From the NCBI RefSeq assembly GCF_020707265.1, contig NZ_JAJFEQ010000016.1, positions 1 to 64,000 on the forward strand: a stretch of DNA of 64,000 nucleotides. Direction: 5' to 3'. A program made the translations under genes and the position numbers. Positions 42,963 through 51,678 of this stretch are shown piece by piece (position 1 is the stretch's first letter; every line of letters starts with the position of its first letter). The notes beneath the pieces were generated by a model. The model was not told the DNA's origin. It searched no databases and saw nothing but the letters and a program-made list of their open reading frames with translations. This stretch comes from Massilia sp. IC2-477 (lineage in GTDB: Bacteria > Pseudomonadota > Gammaproteobacteria > Burkholderiales > Burkholderiaceae_D).

Positions 42963-43610
42963 ATGGCCCGTCTTTCGTGCGGAGCGCTCTTGATCGGAGC
43001 GGCTCTCATGCATCTTCTCCTTTCCCAAGTCACCCAGGCGGCAGATCGGCTCCCCGTGATTCCCGTCGAGAAGTACTCGGCCGAGCAGAAGCAGGCTGTC
43101 GCGCAATACGAAGCCGTGCGCAAGGCGCCCATCTTCGGACCCTTCGAAGTGATGCTGCATAGCCCGGCAATGATGAGCAACGCACGGGAAGTCGGCGACT
43201 ACATGAAAGCGGGTTCGGCGATACCGCGTAACCTGGCCGAACTCGCCATTCTCTACATTGCCAGGGACTGGAACCAGGACTACGTCTGGTACCAGCACCT
43301 ACCTCTGGCCTTGAAGGCTGGTCTCACCCAGGCCCACGTGGACGCGCTCGGCATCGGTCAAAAGCCGGCGAACATGAGCGATGACGAAGATGCCGTGTAT
43401 GCCTTCGTGACCGAACTCGTTCGGAATCGCCAGGTGTCAGATCAAAGCTACGACCGCATCAACCGGCGCTTCGGCAGCAAAGGGGTGGTCGACCTCACCA
43501 GCCTGACCGCATTCTACGTTCACCTCTCGATGCAGCTGAACGTCGCGCAGTTCAAGCTTCCACCGGGCGCCGCCGGGGTGCCGCGGCGCGCGGAAGCTGC
43601 CAAACCCTGA
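42963..43610 (+). CDS. Carboxymuconolactone decarboxylase-like protein, exported
   Basis: A 215-residue protein with a probable signal peptide (about residues 1-27, cleavage after TQAA). The mature part has the CMD/AhpD fold: the segment LAELAILYIARDWNQDYVWYQHLPLALKAGL matches the domain core, with the histidine retained. The CxxC pair of AhpD-type peroxidases is absent, so a peroxidase role is unlikely. Its location outside the cytoplasm is unusual for the family. It is monocistronic and ends at a 13-bp hairpin shared with the convergent glucanase gene. Confidence 0.75.
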   Translation: MARLSCGALLIGAALMHLLLSQVTQAADRLPVIPVEKYSAEQKQAVAQYEAVRKAPIFGPFEVMLHSPAMMSNAREVGDYMKAGSAIPRNLAELAILYIARDWNQDYVWYQHLPLALKAGLTQAHVDALGIGQKPANMSDDEDAVYAFVTELVRNRQVSDQSYDRINRRFGSKGVVDLTSLTAFYVHLSMQLNVAQFKLPPGAAGVPRRAEAAKP

Positions 43611-43611
43611 G

Positions 43612-43647
43612 CTTCTCCCGGACCGCAACAGCGGGGTCCGGGAGAAG
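43612..43647. terminator. Strong hairpin between convergent genes
   Basis: CTTCTCCCGGACC (43612-43624) and GGTCCGGGAGAAG (43635-43647) form a perfect 13-bp stem with a 10-nt loop, between the stops at 43610 and 43653. No long T-run follows on either strand, but position and strength suggest a bidirectional terminator. Confidence 0.7.
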
Positions 43648-43652
43648 GCAGC

Positions 43653-45431
43653 TTACTTCATCGTATAGCTCTGCCAGGCCGTATCCACCGCAAAGTTACG
43701 CGCGGGGTCCCAGTAGGTAAAGCTGTAGCGCACCACGTCGCCGATCTTCAGGCCGCCCGCGATATAGGTGTTGGTGCTGCCGTCCAGCCGCATGCGCACG
43801 TTCTGCTGGGCGCCGTTGTTGACGGTGTAGTGCACGTCGGCCCAGCTGCCGGTATTGGTGTTGAACTGCAGCGTGGTAGCGCTGGGCTGGGTGACCCAGG
43901 TCGGACCGGTCGGCGTCGTCGGCGGCGGCGTGGTGGTGGTGCCGGAATCCCACACGATGTCGTCGATCGCGAACTGGAAGGTCGACGTGGGCAGGCGGTT
44001 GGCGTCGCTCGAAATCATGAAGACATCGAGCAGGGACTGCGCCGCCACCTTGGTGCCGAGCAGGGTCGAGACCGGGATGCTGCCCTGCGCCCATTCGCCG
44101 TTGCGTACCAGGCCGTGGGTGCTCGTGTTGGCCGGGAAGTTCACCCAGTTCTGGTTGGTATAGGTGTCGCCGACGCCGATATTGAAGGACACATTGGCCG
44201 GAATCTTGATGCGGAAGCGCATGGTGCCGTTGCGGTAGTTCGACAGGTCGCGTGCCTGGCGTGCCTGCACGCCGCCGCCGAACCACTGGCCGGGCGCCGT
44301 GTAGGCCCAGGCGATCACGTTGCTGCCTTCATACGGCGCCGTATTGCCGGCCCCGCTCGAGGCGCCGTTCCACAGGAAGATGTCGGAACTGGTGCCGGCC
44401 ACCAGCTTGTTGTTGACGGCCGTGGTGTCGGTGAAGACGCCGAACTTGCCCGCCACTTCGGGCACGGTCTGGTTGCCGAGCTTGACCTGGCCCTTGCCGT
44501 CGAGCTGGTACACGCGCACGTAGTCGACGTACATTGTGCCCGGCAGCGGCGCCGTCACCTGGCTGGGGTTGGCGGCGTCGGTGAAATTTCCGCCCACGGC
44601 CAGGTTTAGCAGCAGGTAGAAGGGCGCCTGCAGGGCGGTCGAGTTCACCGGCAGCGGCGCGTCGTACATGTTGCGCTCGACCCCATTGTCGACCACGGTG
44701 AAGCGCATCTGGCTTTCATCCCAGTACAGGCGGTAGGTCACGAAGCGGTTGGCCAGCGAGGTGCTCGGGATGTACCAGTTCTTGGTCTGCCACGCGGTGG
44801 AGGCGGCGCAGCTCTCGTTGCCCGGCACGCAGGCAGCCTGCTGCCAGGTGATGACATTCGAGCCGGTGAAGTGGTTGGGCGAGGGATTGCCGGCGCTGGC
44901 GCGCATGGAGGCCTTGTGGCCCATCTCCATGATGTCGATCTCGCCGTTGCGCGGCCAGGTCTGCGGGCTCACGCCCAGCATCCAGGCGGCCGGCCATAGT
45001 CCGGTGGCGATGTTCGGGGTGGCCAGGCGCACCTCGATCATGCCGTACTGGACCTGCACCTTGCCCTTGGTGTCGATCTTCCCGGAGGTGAACACGTTGC
45101 TGCCCACGGTCTGCGAGCGCGCCTGGATCGCCAGGGCGCGCGTGCCGGATTCGAAGGGCACGTTGACGATCGAGAGGTTGTTGGGGCTGTAGTACTGCAG
45201 CTCGGCGTTGCCATAGCCGCACAGGTTGATCTGGCAGCCGTTGCCGTCCGACGCGGTCCATACGCCGGTGTTCAGGCTGGTGCCGTTGAATTCCTCGGAC
45301 CACAGCAACTGGCCGATGACGGGATTGGTGACGCTGGCCGCTGCCCCGGTACAGGCAGCGAACAGGGCTGTCGCAGCGAGCGACTGGAAAGGTTTCCACT
45401 TCAGGTGACGATTCTGGTTCTGTTGGTTCAC
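43653..45431 (-). CDS. Secreted GH16 beta-glucanase with C-terminal CBM56-like module
   Basis: A 592-residue secreted enzyme with a signal peptide of about 33 residues. The GH16 catalytic domain (about 35-310) has the E164-I-D166-I-M-E169 motif that supplies nucleophile and acid/base, typical of laminarinases (beta-1,3- or 1,3-1,4-glucanases). A second beta-sandwich (about 320-490) has ExoP-like glucan-binding character. A Thr/Pro linker leads to a C-terminal module (about 505-592) with WADVHYTVNNGAQQNVRM, resembling CBM56, a beta-1,3-glucan binder. Fungal or algal glucan is the likely target. A LacI-type operator lies about 100 nt upstream, so induction by the breakdown product is plausible. 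Confidence 0.9.
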   Translation of the reverse strand: MNQQNQNRHLKWKPFQSLAATALFAACTGAAASVTNPVIGQLLWSEEFNGTSLNTGVWTASDGNGCQINLCGYGNAELQYYSPNNLSIVNVPFESGTRALAIQARSQTVGSNVFTSGKIDTKGKVQVQYGMIEVRLATPNIATGLWPAAWMLGVSPQTWPRNGEIDIMEMGHKASMRASAGNPSPNHFTGSNVITWQQAACVPGNESCAASTAWQTKNWYIPSTSLANRFVTYRLYWDESQMRFTVVDNGVERNMYDAPLPVNSTALQAPFYLLLNLAVGGNFTDAANPSQVTAPLPGTMYVDYVRVYQLDGKGQVKLGNQTVPEVAGKFGVFTDTTAVNNKLVAGTSSDIFLWNGASSGAGNTAPYEGSNVIAWAYTAPGQWFGGGVQARQARDLSNYRNGTMRFRIKIPANVSFNIGVGDTYTNQNWVNFPANTSTHGLVRNGEWAQGSIPVSTLLGTKVAAQSLLDVFMISSDANRLPTSTFQFAIDDIVWDSGTTTTPPPTTPTGPTWVTQPSATTLQFNTNTGSWADVHYTVNNGAQQNVRMRLDGSTNTYIAGGLKIGDVVRYSFTYWDPARNFAVDTAWQSYTMK

Positions 45432-45529
45432 GTCGACTCCTCATTTAACTCCGAAGAAAAACGTGCGCCAGGACGGCGCGCCGCGGTCTGCCAACTTCAT
45501 GCGTTGGTCTCGTATGATCCTGTCGAAAC

Positions 45530-45543
45530 TGGAAACGTTTCCA
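45530..45543. promoter_or_regulatory. LacI/GalR-family operator
   Basis: TGGAAACGTTTCCA is a perfect 14-bp palindrome with the central CG typical of LacI-family sites, located 99 nt upstream of the glucanase start. No LacI-type gene is adjacent, so the regulator would be encoded elsewhere. Confidence 0.75.
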
Positions 45544-45670
45544 TACCGTTGAGTGAAAGAATATGTGAGATTTGTATTGACGTCAAATGTAAGCGTGCGC
45601 GAGTCTTGATCTATCGCAAATGATTTTGAGATAGTCTATGGATCGATTCATGCCGAACACGGAGAGACCC

Positions 45671-46342
45671 ATGCCACAACACAATGACGCATCCATCATC
45701 GATGCCTGGTCGCGCAATACCGATCCCTGGACCGCGGCCGTGCGCGGCGGCGAGATCGAATCGCGGGTGCTGGTGACCAACAGCGCCATCGTCGAGGCGG
45801 TACGGGCGCGCGCGCCGCGCCTTGGGGTCGATCTCGGTTGCGGCGAAGGCTGGCTGGTGCGGGCGCTGCCCGAGGTAGCGATGGTCGGGGTCGATGCGAT
45901 CGCCGGGCTGGTCGAACAGGCGAGAAGCGCCGGCGGCGGCGAATTCCGCCAGCTGAGCTACGAGCAGATCGCGGCCGGCGAGCTGCAGCTGGCGGCCGAC
46001 GTGGCGGTCTGTAACTTCTCGCTGATCGGCGACGAGGCCACGCGCGGCCTGCTGCGGGCGGCGCCGAGCTACCTGCGCCCCGGCGGCCACCTGATCGTGC
46101 AGACCGTGCACCCCGTCGTGGCCTGCGGCGACGCGCCTTATGTCGATGGCTGGCGCGAGGGGAGCTGGGCCGGTTTCAGCAGCGCCTTTGCCGACGCCGC
46201 GCCCTGGTACTTTCGTACCGTGTCGAGCTGGATCGCGCTGTTCGTCGAGCACGGCTTGCAGGTGGTCGAGATGCGCGAGCCGCTGCACCCGGCTACCCGC
46301 AAACCGGCCTCGCTGATCCTGACGGGCCGCCTGGCCGCTTGA
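45671..46342 (+). CDS. Class I SAM-dependent methyltransferase
   Basis: A 223-residue methyltransferase. Motif I reads GVDLGCGEGWLVRALP (near residues 52-67), followed by VGVDAIAGLVEQA (motif II). ADVAVCNFSLIGDE and LRPGGHLIVQTVHP are the later motifs. The substrate is unknown. The start at 45671 is chosen because GGAGAG lies 4-6 nt upstream, in preference to ATGs at 45638 and 45650. It diverges from the glucanase gene across an AT-rich region of 240 nt. Confidence 0.88.
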   Translation: MPQHNDASIIDAWSRNTDPWTAAVRGGEIESRVLVTNSAIVEAVRARAPRLGVDLGCGEGWLVRALPEVAMVGVDAIAGLVEQARSAGGGEFRQLSYEQIAAGELQLAADVAVCNFSLIGDEATRGLLRAAPSYLRPGGHLIVQTVHPVVACGDAPYVDGWREGSWAGFSSAFADAAPWYFRTVSSWIALFVEHGLQVVEMREPLHPATRKPASLILTGRLAA

Positions 46343-46367
46343 CGCCGGGCCGGCAGGGCGCGGCGGT

Positions 46368-48950
46368 TTACAGGCCGACCGCGATGATTCCCATCAGCGG
46401 GTCTTCGCTCAGGGCGATCACCATCATGCCGTCGCCGCTCACCACCATCTGGCGCGCCAGCAGGCCACGCGCATAGCCGGCAAACTTGTAGCCCTTTACA
46501 AAAGCGCCGTTGGCGTCGTGCAGCCAGATGTCGTACTGCGTGTAGGGCCCTTGCAGGCCGCAGTAGGCGCGTCCGTGCACGTCGACTTCCACGTTGTTCG
46601 GATAGGCGTCGCCGCCCGGCAGGTTGCCGATCGAGCGCAGGCTGGCGTCGAAGATCGTGCAGCGGTAGGGCGCGCCGTTGGCGAAGTAGACGCGCGCGCC
46701 GTCGGGGCTGACCGCGACGTCGCGGCCGTTCTCGCCAGGGCGGGCCGCGGCCACGCCTGCGCTCACCAGCGCGGTGCCGCCGCCCATCGCGGAATAGTCG
46801 AGCGTGCTCGCGCTGGCGCTCGACGGGCTGTAGCCGCTGTCCTGGCTGTAGACGCGCTTGCCGTCGCGGCTGACGGCCAGGCCCGGACCGACCCAGCCGC
46901 TGGTGCTGATTCGCTTGCCGTCCGCGACCCGGTAAATGCCCGACACCGTCAGCAGCAGCTCGACGCCGTTCGGGCGCACCGACAGCAGCCGCTCGTAGCT
47001 GGACGCCGCATCGGACAGCGGCAGGTCCGGCAGCGTCGTCAAGCGGTCCAGGTCGAGCACCACCACCTTGCGGTTGGCCGTGTCGTAGGCGTACAGGCGG
47101 GCGCCGTCCTGGCTGACGCTCATGTCGCCAAGCGCGGCGCCCAGGGCGACGCTGCCGGTCTTCTGCGCCGTATAGACATTGTAGATATCGAGCGTGGTGC
47201 CGCCCTTGTGCACGTAGACCAGCGGACGGATCGGGTCGGCAACCAGGGTATGGTAATCGACCGAGAGCTTGGTCAGCTCGGGCGGCGTCGCCCCTTTGTA
47301 GAAGCCGACGCGGATGGTTTCCGGCGCCGTGACGCCGCTCGTGGCCGGGCTCAGGGTAACCGTGGCGATGCTGGTCGCGCCGTTCGCCACCAGGGCCGGG
47401 TCGGCCTCCAACGTCAGGGTATTGCCGCTGCGCGTCACCGACAGCCAGGCGGCGTTCGAGCTTGCGCTCCAGCTGGAAGCGGCGCCGAAATTATCGCTCA
47501 CGGTCACGCTGGTGCGCAGGCGCGACCATGCCGGCGTCGACACGAAGGCGACACCGTTCACCGACGGCAGGATCTTCTGCTGGTCGCGGTTGATGGTCAG
47601 CGTGAGCGGGGTCGACACCACGTCGCCGTTGACCGTGGCCTGGGGCGCCAGCACGACGCTGGTCGAACCGATCGGCGCGGCCGCGGCGTTCGGCGTGACG
47701 GTGATGCTGGTGCCGGTCTCGTTCACCGTGCCGGACACGGCGCTGAAGCCGGCCCAGGCAGGCGTGCCCGCCAGCGTCCACGGCCAGGCGTTCTCGCGCG
47801 TGTTGAGCGAGAGCCTGAACGGCGCCGCGGTGAATTCGCGCCCGGTGCTGCCGCCCAGGGTGATCGTATTCACCGAAGCGCTCAGCGTCGGCTTGGTCAG
47901 GTTCAGGTAGACCGGAACCTGCAGGTTGTTGGCCGCCGGCGAGGTGAAGGTGACGGTGGCGTTGTGGTTGCCGCTGGCGAGCTTGCCGCGCGCCGGATCG
48001 ACGGCGAACGAGGCGGCGCCCGGCGTGGTGCCGGTGGCGGGCGTCACCGACAGCCAGGCTTGGTCGCTGGCCAGCGAGAAGGGCGCGGCGCCCTTGTTGG
48101 ACAGCGAGAAGGTGACGTTCTGCGGCGCGATCGGCGCGCCGTTGACGGCATTGAAGGTGAAGCCGGTGCCGCTGGTCTCGAAGCGGTTCGCCATCAACGC
48201 CAGGGTCAGCGGCAGCGTGATGCGCTGCTTGTCGCTCGACTCGATCGCCAGTTCGCCGACGTAGTTGCCGGCGGCGAGGCCGGCGGCGTTGAATTCGACC
48301 GCGAAGCGGCCGGGGCCGCTGCCGCTGGCGTTGACCGGACGCGCCCAGGCCACGTTGCTGGTCGCCGTCCATTGCAGGCCCTGGCCACCCACGAGCACGA
48401 GCTGCTGGCGCGGGGTGTCGCCCAGGTTCATCGTCGTGCCGAGGGTCGTTTCCGGGCGGGCCGACAGGTCTGCCGGCTTGGCCGGCGTGACGGTCAATTC
48501 GTAGGGCAGCAGCATGGGCGAGCCCGGGAACTGGCTGGCGCAGCCCGTGTCGCGGCACAGCTTGATCGTGAAGTTGCCGCGGTAGCTGCCGGCTGCCAGG
48601 CTCGGCGCGGTCTGCAGGACCGCCGTGTAGCTGGTCGGCGAACTGGCGACGAAGCGTGCGTTTGGCAGCAGCACCCCGGTGTCGTCCACCACGAACGCAT
48701 ACACATTGCCGCTGAAGTCCTGCGGACGCAGGACGCTGGCGTTGATCGAGATGGTGGCCGAGAGTCCGGCTTCGACGCTGGCGCTGGCCTTTTGCGGCGA
48801 AAACTGCAGAGCGGGGCTGCTCACGGGCGGTGGGACCGGTGGCGCCGTGCCGGAGCTGCCGCCTCCGCCACCGCCACCGCCGCCACAGGACGCCAGCATG
48901 GCTGCGAGCGCAGCGACGTAGGGCCAGTACAACAGGGATCTGACTTTCAC
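46368..48950 (-). CDS. Lipoprotein with BACON/Ig-like repeats and beta-propeller
   Basis: An 860-residue surface or periplasmic lipoprotein. The N-terminus is a lipoprotein signal with lipobox LASC, followed by a run of nine glycines and a Ser/Pro linker. About four BACON/Ig-like beta modules follow (for example WTATSNVAWARPVN and SDQAWLSVTP with conserved W). The C-terminal 300 residues form YVTN/WD-like blades (LSVRPNG, LAVSRDGKRVY, VAVSPDGARVYF). BACON modules are associated with carbohydrate or mucin binding. The GTG at 48950 is preferred: GAGG lies upstream and it places the lipobox at the right distance; the ATG at 49073 would add 41 non-signal residues. The gene has no close operon partner. 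Confidence 0.8.
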   Translation of the reverse strand: MKVRSLLYWPYVAALAAMLASCGGGGGGGGGSSGTAPPVPPPVSSPALQFSPQKASASVEAGLSATISINASVLRPQDFSGNVYAFVVDDTGVLLPNARFVASSPTSYTAVLQTAPSLAAGSYRGNFTIKLCRDTGCASQFPGSPMLLPYELTVTPAKPADLSARPETTLGTTMNLGDTPRQQLVLVGGQGLQWTATSNVAWARPVNASGSGPGRFAVEFNAAGLAAGNYVGELAIESSDKQRITLPLTLALMANRFETSGTGFTFNAVNGAPIAPQNVTFSLSNKGAAPFSLASDQAWLSVTPATGTTPGAASFAVDPARGKLASGNHNATVTFTSPAANNLQVPVYLNLTKPTLSASVNTITLGGSTGREFTAAPFRLSLNTRENAWPWTLAGTPAWAGFSAVSGTVNETGTSITVTPNAAAAPIGSTSVVLAPQATVNGDVVSTPLTLTINRDQQKILPSVNGVAFVSTPAWSRLRTSVTVSDNFGAASSWSASSNAAWLSVTRSGNTLTLEADPALVANGATSIATVTLSPATSGVTAPETIRVGFYKGATPPELTKLSVDYHTLVADPIRPLVYVHKGGTTLDIYNVYTAQKTGSVALGAALGDMSVSQDGARLYAYDTANRKVVVLDLDRLTTLPDLPLSDAASSYERLLSVRPNGVELLLTVSGIYRVADGKRISTSGWVGPGLAVSRDGKRVYSQDSGYSPSSASASTLDYSAMGGGTALVSAGVAAARPGENGRDVAVSPDGARVYFANGAPYRCTIFDASLRSIGNLPGGDAYPNNVEVDVHGRAYCGLQGPYTQYDIWLHDANGAFVKGYKFAGYARGLLARQMVVSGDGMMVIALSEDPLMGIIAVGL

Positions 48951-49131
48951 GAATACCTCGGCTTGAACGGGAAGTGGTTGGAAATTTTTTTCATAAAAAG
49001 ACATGACAGGAGCAGGGACATTACTTTCCAAGGTATTTCCTTGTTGGAGAACCGGCGGACTGCATACTGGCACACAAAAATCCCGTAAGATACGGCCGAA
49101 TTGATATCAGCCCCGCTTTTACCCGCATCAC

Positions 49132-49539
49132 ATGAATTTGCCACCCGATACCCCGCCGCGCTTTCGCCCCCGTCCCTGGACCGCGCTGGAAACCCCGCAG
49201 GACGTCGAACTCTGGATCGACGAGCATAACCGCGCCCTGCAGGAGCTGGTCAAGCCGACCGAGACCGGCGTCGGCATCTGCTTTACGCTGGCCGAAGGCG
49301 GCAACGTCTACATGCAGACCACGGACGACGCCGTGATCCTCGATGTCGAGCCGGACGCCGACTGGATCTCGCCGCTGATCCATGCCGCCACCGGCGCCGA
49401 GCCGCCGCGCGGCCAGGTCTGGGTGCTGCCAGACGACAGGCTGGTGCAGCTGATTCTCGGGCTGTCGACCCTGGTCGCGAGCACGACCCTGGTGGTCGGC
49501 CATCGGTTCGGATCGCGCGCCCGCCGGCCTGCTTACTAG
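49132..49539 (+). CDS. Hypothetical protein
   Basis: A 135-residue protein I do not recognise. The first 20 residues are Pro/Arg-rich, then a mixed alpha/beta soluble region (residues 25-90) includes WIDEHNRALQELVKPTETGVG and VYMQTTDDAVILDVEPDADWI. The C-terminal 40 residues contain a hydrophobic stretch (LVQLILGLSTLVASTTLVVG), possibly a membrane-associated helix, ending in an Arg-rich tail. It diverges from the lipoprotein gene and precedes an amino-acid transporter by about 70 nt. Base composition matches its surroundings. Confidence 0.55.
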   Translation: MNLPPDTPPRFRPRPWTALETPQDVELWIDEHNRALQELVKPTETGVGICFTLAEGGNVYMQTTDDAVILDVEPDADWISPLIHAATGAEPPRGQVWVLPDDRLVQLILGLSTLVASTTLVVGHRFGSRARRPAY

Positions 49540-49606
49540 ACCCAGCCTTCCCGGCTGCGCCGGTTTCGGTTATAAAGTCAGCTCGACCTTGGATGGAGAC
49601 GCATTG

Positions 49607-50425
49607 ATGGGCAAGCATTCGAACACCGTGGCACGCCGGACCCTGCTCGGCCTGGCGCTGGCGGCGTCGCTGTCGGCATTGGCGCCGCTGCATGCAGCCG
49701 CGGCGGCCGACCTGCTCGCGGAAGCGAAGGCGCGCGGCTCGCTGCGCATCGCGATGGAAGGCACCTACCCGCCCTTCAACTTCAAGGACCCCAAGACCGG
49801 CCAGCTGACGGGCTACGACGTCGACGTCGCGCGCCTGGTCGCGGGCAAGCTGGGCTTGCGGCCGGAATTCGTCAGCACCGAATGGGCTGCGATCCTGGCG
49901 GGCCTGGCCGCCGGCAAGTACGATGTCATCGTCAGCCAGGTCGGCATCACGCCCAAGCGCGAGCAGGCCTTCGATTTCTCGCGTCCCTACACCTATTCCT
50001 TCCCGCAGCTCATCGTGCGCAAGAACGACCGCGCCAGCTACGCCAGCCTGGCCGACCTGAAAGGCAGGACCGTTGGGGTGGGGCAGGGCAGCGTGTTCGA
50101 GCAGCAGGTCAAGGCGGTGCCGGGCATCACGGTCAAGAGTTATCCGGCGGCGCCGGAAAACCTGCAGGACCTGGCCTTCGGCCGCATCGACGCGGCCCTG
50201 AACGACAGCCTGATGGTGGCCTACCTGCTCAAGAATTCGCCGCTGCCGATCAAGGCCGGCGCGCGCGTCGGTGCACCCGAGCGCATGGGCATCCCCTTCC
50301 GCAAGGGCAGCCCGCAGTTCAAGGCGGCGGTCGACAAAATCCTGCTGGACGCGACCAACGACGGCACGCTGAAGGCGCTGTCGATGAAGTGGTTCGGCGT
50401 CGACGCCAGCCGCCCGGCCAAGTAA
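49607..50425 (+). CDS. Amino-acid ABC transporter substrate-binding protein
   Basis: A 272-residue periplasmic binding protein of the polar amino-acid/cystine type (FliY/TcyJ-like). The signal peptide is about residues 1-34. The mature protein begins LLAEAKARGSLRIAMEGTYPPFNF, and the ligand-site pattern GYDVDVARLVAGKLG followed by SQVGITPKREQAFDFSRPYTYS is standard for SBP_bac_3. The start at 49607 is set by GGAG 8 nt upstream; TTG codons at 49589 and 49604 are in frame. The permease follows at 10 nt, but no ATPase gene is present before the operon ends. Confidence 0.93.
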   Translation: MGKHSNTVARRTLLGLALAASLSALAPLHAAAAADLLAEAKARGSLRIAMEGTYPPFNFKDPKTGQLTGYDVDVARLVAGKLGLRPEFVSTEWAAILAGLAAGKYDVIVSQVGITPKREQAFDFSRPYTYSFPQLIVRKNDRASYASLADLKGRTVGVGQGSVFEQQVKAVPGITVKSYPAAPENLQDLAFGRIDAALNDSLMVAYLLKNSPLPIKAGARVGAPERMGIPFRKGSPQFKAAVDKILLDATNDGTLKALSMKWFGVDASRPAK

Positions 50426-50434
50426 AGGCCCGGC

Positions 50435-51097
50435 GTGGAACTGATCGCGCTGCTGCGCGAGGCGGCGCCGACCCTGTTGACAGGCGCCGGCTATACCCTG
50501 ATGTTCGCAGTGGCCTCGATGCTGGGCGGACTGGCGATCGGCCTGCCGGTGGCCCTGATGCGCATCGCGCCCTGGGCCCTGGTACGCCTGCCGGCGAGCT
50601 TCTACGTCAGCATCATGCGCGGCACGCCGCTGCTGGTGCAGATCTTCGTCATCTATTACGGATTGCCGAGCATCGGCATCGAGTTCGCGCCGGTGACGGC
50701 GGGCGTGCTGGCGCTGTCGCTCAATAGCGGCGCCTATCTGTCGGAAAGCCTGCGTGGTGCGATCCGCGCGGTCAGCGAAGGGCAGTGGCGCGCCAGTTTC
50801 AGCCTGGGCCTGGGCTACTGGCAGACCCTGCACCACATCATCCTGCCGCAGGCGCTGCGCATCGCAGTGCCGTCAATGAGCAATACGCTCATCAGCCTGA
50901 TCAAGGACACCTCGCTGGTGTCGGTGATCACGGTGACAGAGCTGATGCTCGCGACCAAGGAAGTGATTGCGGTGACGTTCCAGCCGCTGCCGCTGTATAT
51001 CGCGGCGGCCTGCGTTTACTGGCTTCTGAGCCTGTTCTTCGAGGCGATCCAGCGCCGCGCCGAGCGCCGCCTGAATCGCGCCCACACCGTGCGCTGA
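50435..51097 (+). CDS. Amino-acid ABC transporter permease
   Basis: A 220-residue HisM/YecS-type permease with about five helices. The family signatures are FYVSIMRGTPLLVQIFVIYYGLP and the EAA loop SFSLGLGYWQTLHHIILPQALRIAVPSM. It starts with GTG 10 nt after the binding-protein stop. The size and sequence suit cystine or polar amino-acid uptake. The operon lacks its ATP-binding subunit, which must be shared from elsewhere in the genome. Confidence 0.93.
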   Translation: MELIALLREAAPTLLTGAGYTLMFAVASMLGGLAIGLPVALMRIAPWALVRLPASFYVSIMRGTPLLVQIFVIYYGLPSIGIEFAPVTAGVLALSLNSGAYLSESLRGAIRAVSEGQWRASFSLGLGYWQTLHHIILPQALRIAVPSMSNTLISLIKDTSLVSVITVTELMLATKEVIAVTFQPLPLYIAAACVYWLLSLFFEAIQRRAERRLNRAHTVR

Positions 51098-51128
51098 AAG
51101 CCAGGCGGCCTGCGCACGGCGCCGGGGC

Positions 51129-51473
51129 TTAGCGGTTGCCGCCCCCTTGATCCTGCTGCTGGAAGGCTTCCGAAGCCTGCTGGGCGCTTTCGCCCTGGTT
51201 CTGGCCGTCGAGGTCTTCCAGGGCCGGGGTGCCGCCGGAAGCGTGCTGGCCGCCGCCCTGCTGCTGGTTGCCTTGCTGGCCACCTTGCTGCTCGCTGCCC
51301 TGCTGCTGGCCACCTTGCTGGCCCTGCTGCTGGCTGCCCGATTGCTGGCCACCGGACTGCTGGTTGCCCGACTGCTGGCCCTGGCCGTCAGTCGCGACCA
51401 GGTCCTTCATCGGATCGTTCGAGTTGGTGTCCGGCGTCGATTGCTTCTGACCGTTCTGCTGATTCTGGTTCAT
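51129..51473 (-). CDS. Small Gln/Gly-rich disordered protein
   Basis: A 114-residue hydrophilic protein made mainly of Gln, Gly and Ser, with QQGQQGGQQQG-type low-complexity repeats from about residue 30 to 80 and a more acidic C-terminus (ALEDLDGQNQGES). There is no signal peptide or membrane segment; it is probably a cytoplasmic intrinsically disordered protein. AAGGAG 7 nt before the ATG supports the start. A two-box element (51531-51562) identical to that of the next Q-rich gene lies 57 nt upstream. Its length may vary by slippage in the CAG-like codons. Function is unknown; desiccation or stress protection is a guess. Confidence 0.75.
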   Translation of the reverse strand: MNQNQQNGQKQSTPDTNSNDPMKDLVATDGQGQQSGNQQSGGQQSGSQQQGQQGGQQQGSEQQGGQQGNQQQGGGQHASGGTPALEDLDGQNQGESAQQASEAFQQQDQGGGNR

Positions 51474-51530
51474 GTTCGTCTCCTTGATAAGGAAGTTGAG
51501 TGACCATCTTAATCTTCCTGCTGACATCGG

Positions 51531-51562
51531 CAATCGGAGCCCGCGCGGCCTGTGCGTAGGAC
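51531..51562 (-). promoter_or_regulatory. Two-box promoter-like element, copy 1
   Basis: Read on the minus strand, GTCCTACG (51562-51555), a 16-nt spacer, and TCCGATTG (51538-51531). Both boxes and the spacer length are identical in copy 2 (51996-52027), while the spacer sequence differs. It lies 57 nt upstream of its start codon, consistent with -35 and -10 elements for an alternative sigma factor. Confidence 0.65.
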
Positions 51563-51678
51563 CGTTCGGACGCGCTCGCCCGCAGGAAAGAAAAGTGTCA
51601 GCACAATGCAAACGCGCACCGGACAAGACTGACTTGCCGGTGCGCGCCCGATTGCGTTTGGGTTGACGATCACCAGTG

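Noticed and set aside
51147..51503. A leucine-rich plus-strand frame resembling a membrane protein
   Set aside because: It is the complement of the Gln-rich gene at 51129-51473; CAG-type codons read as CTG on the other strand give artificial Leu runs.
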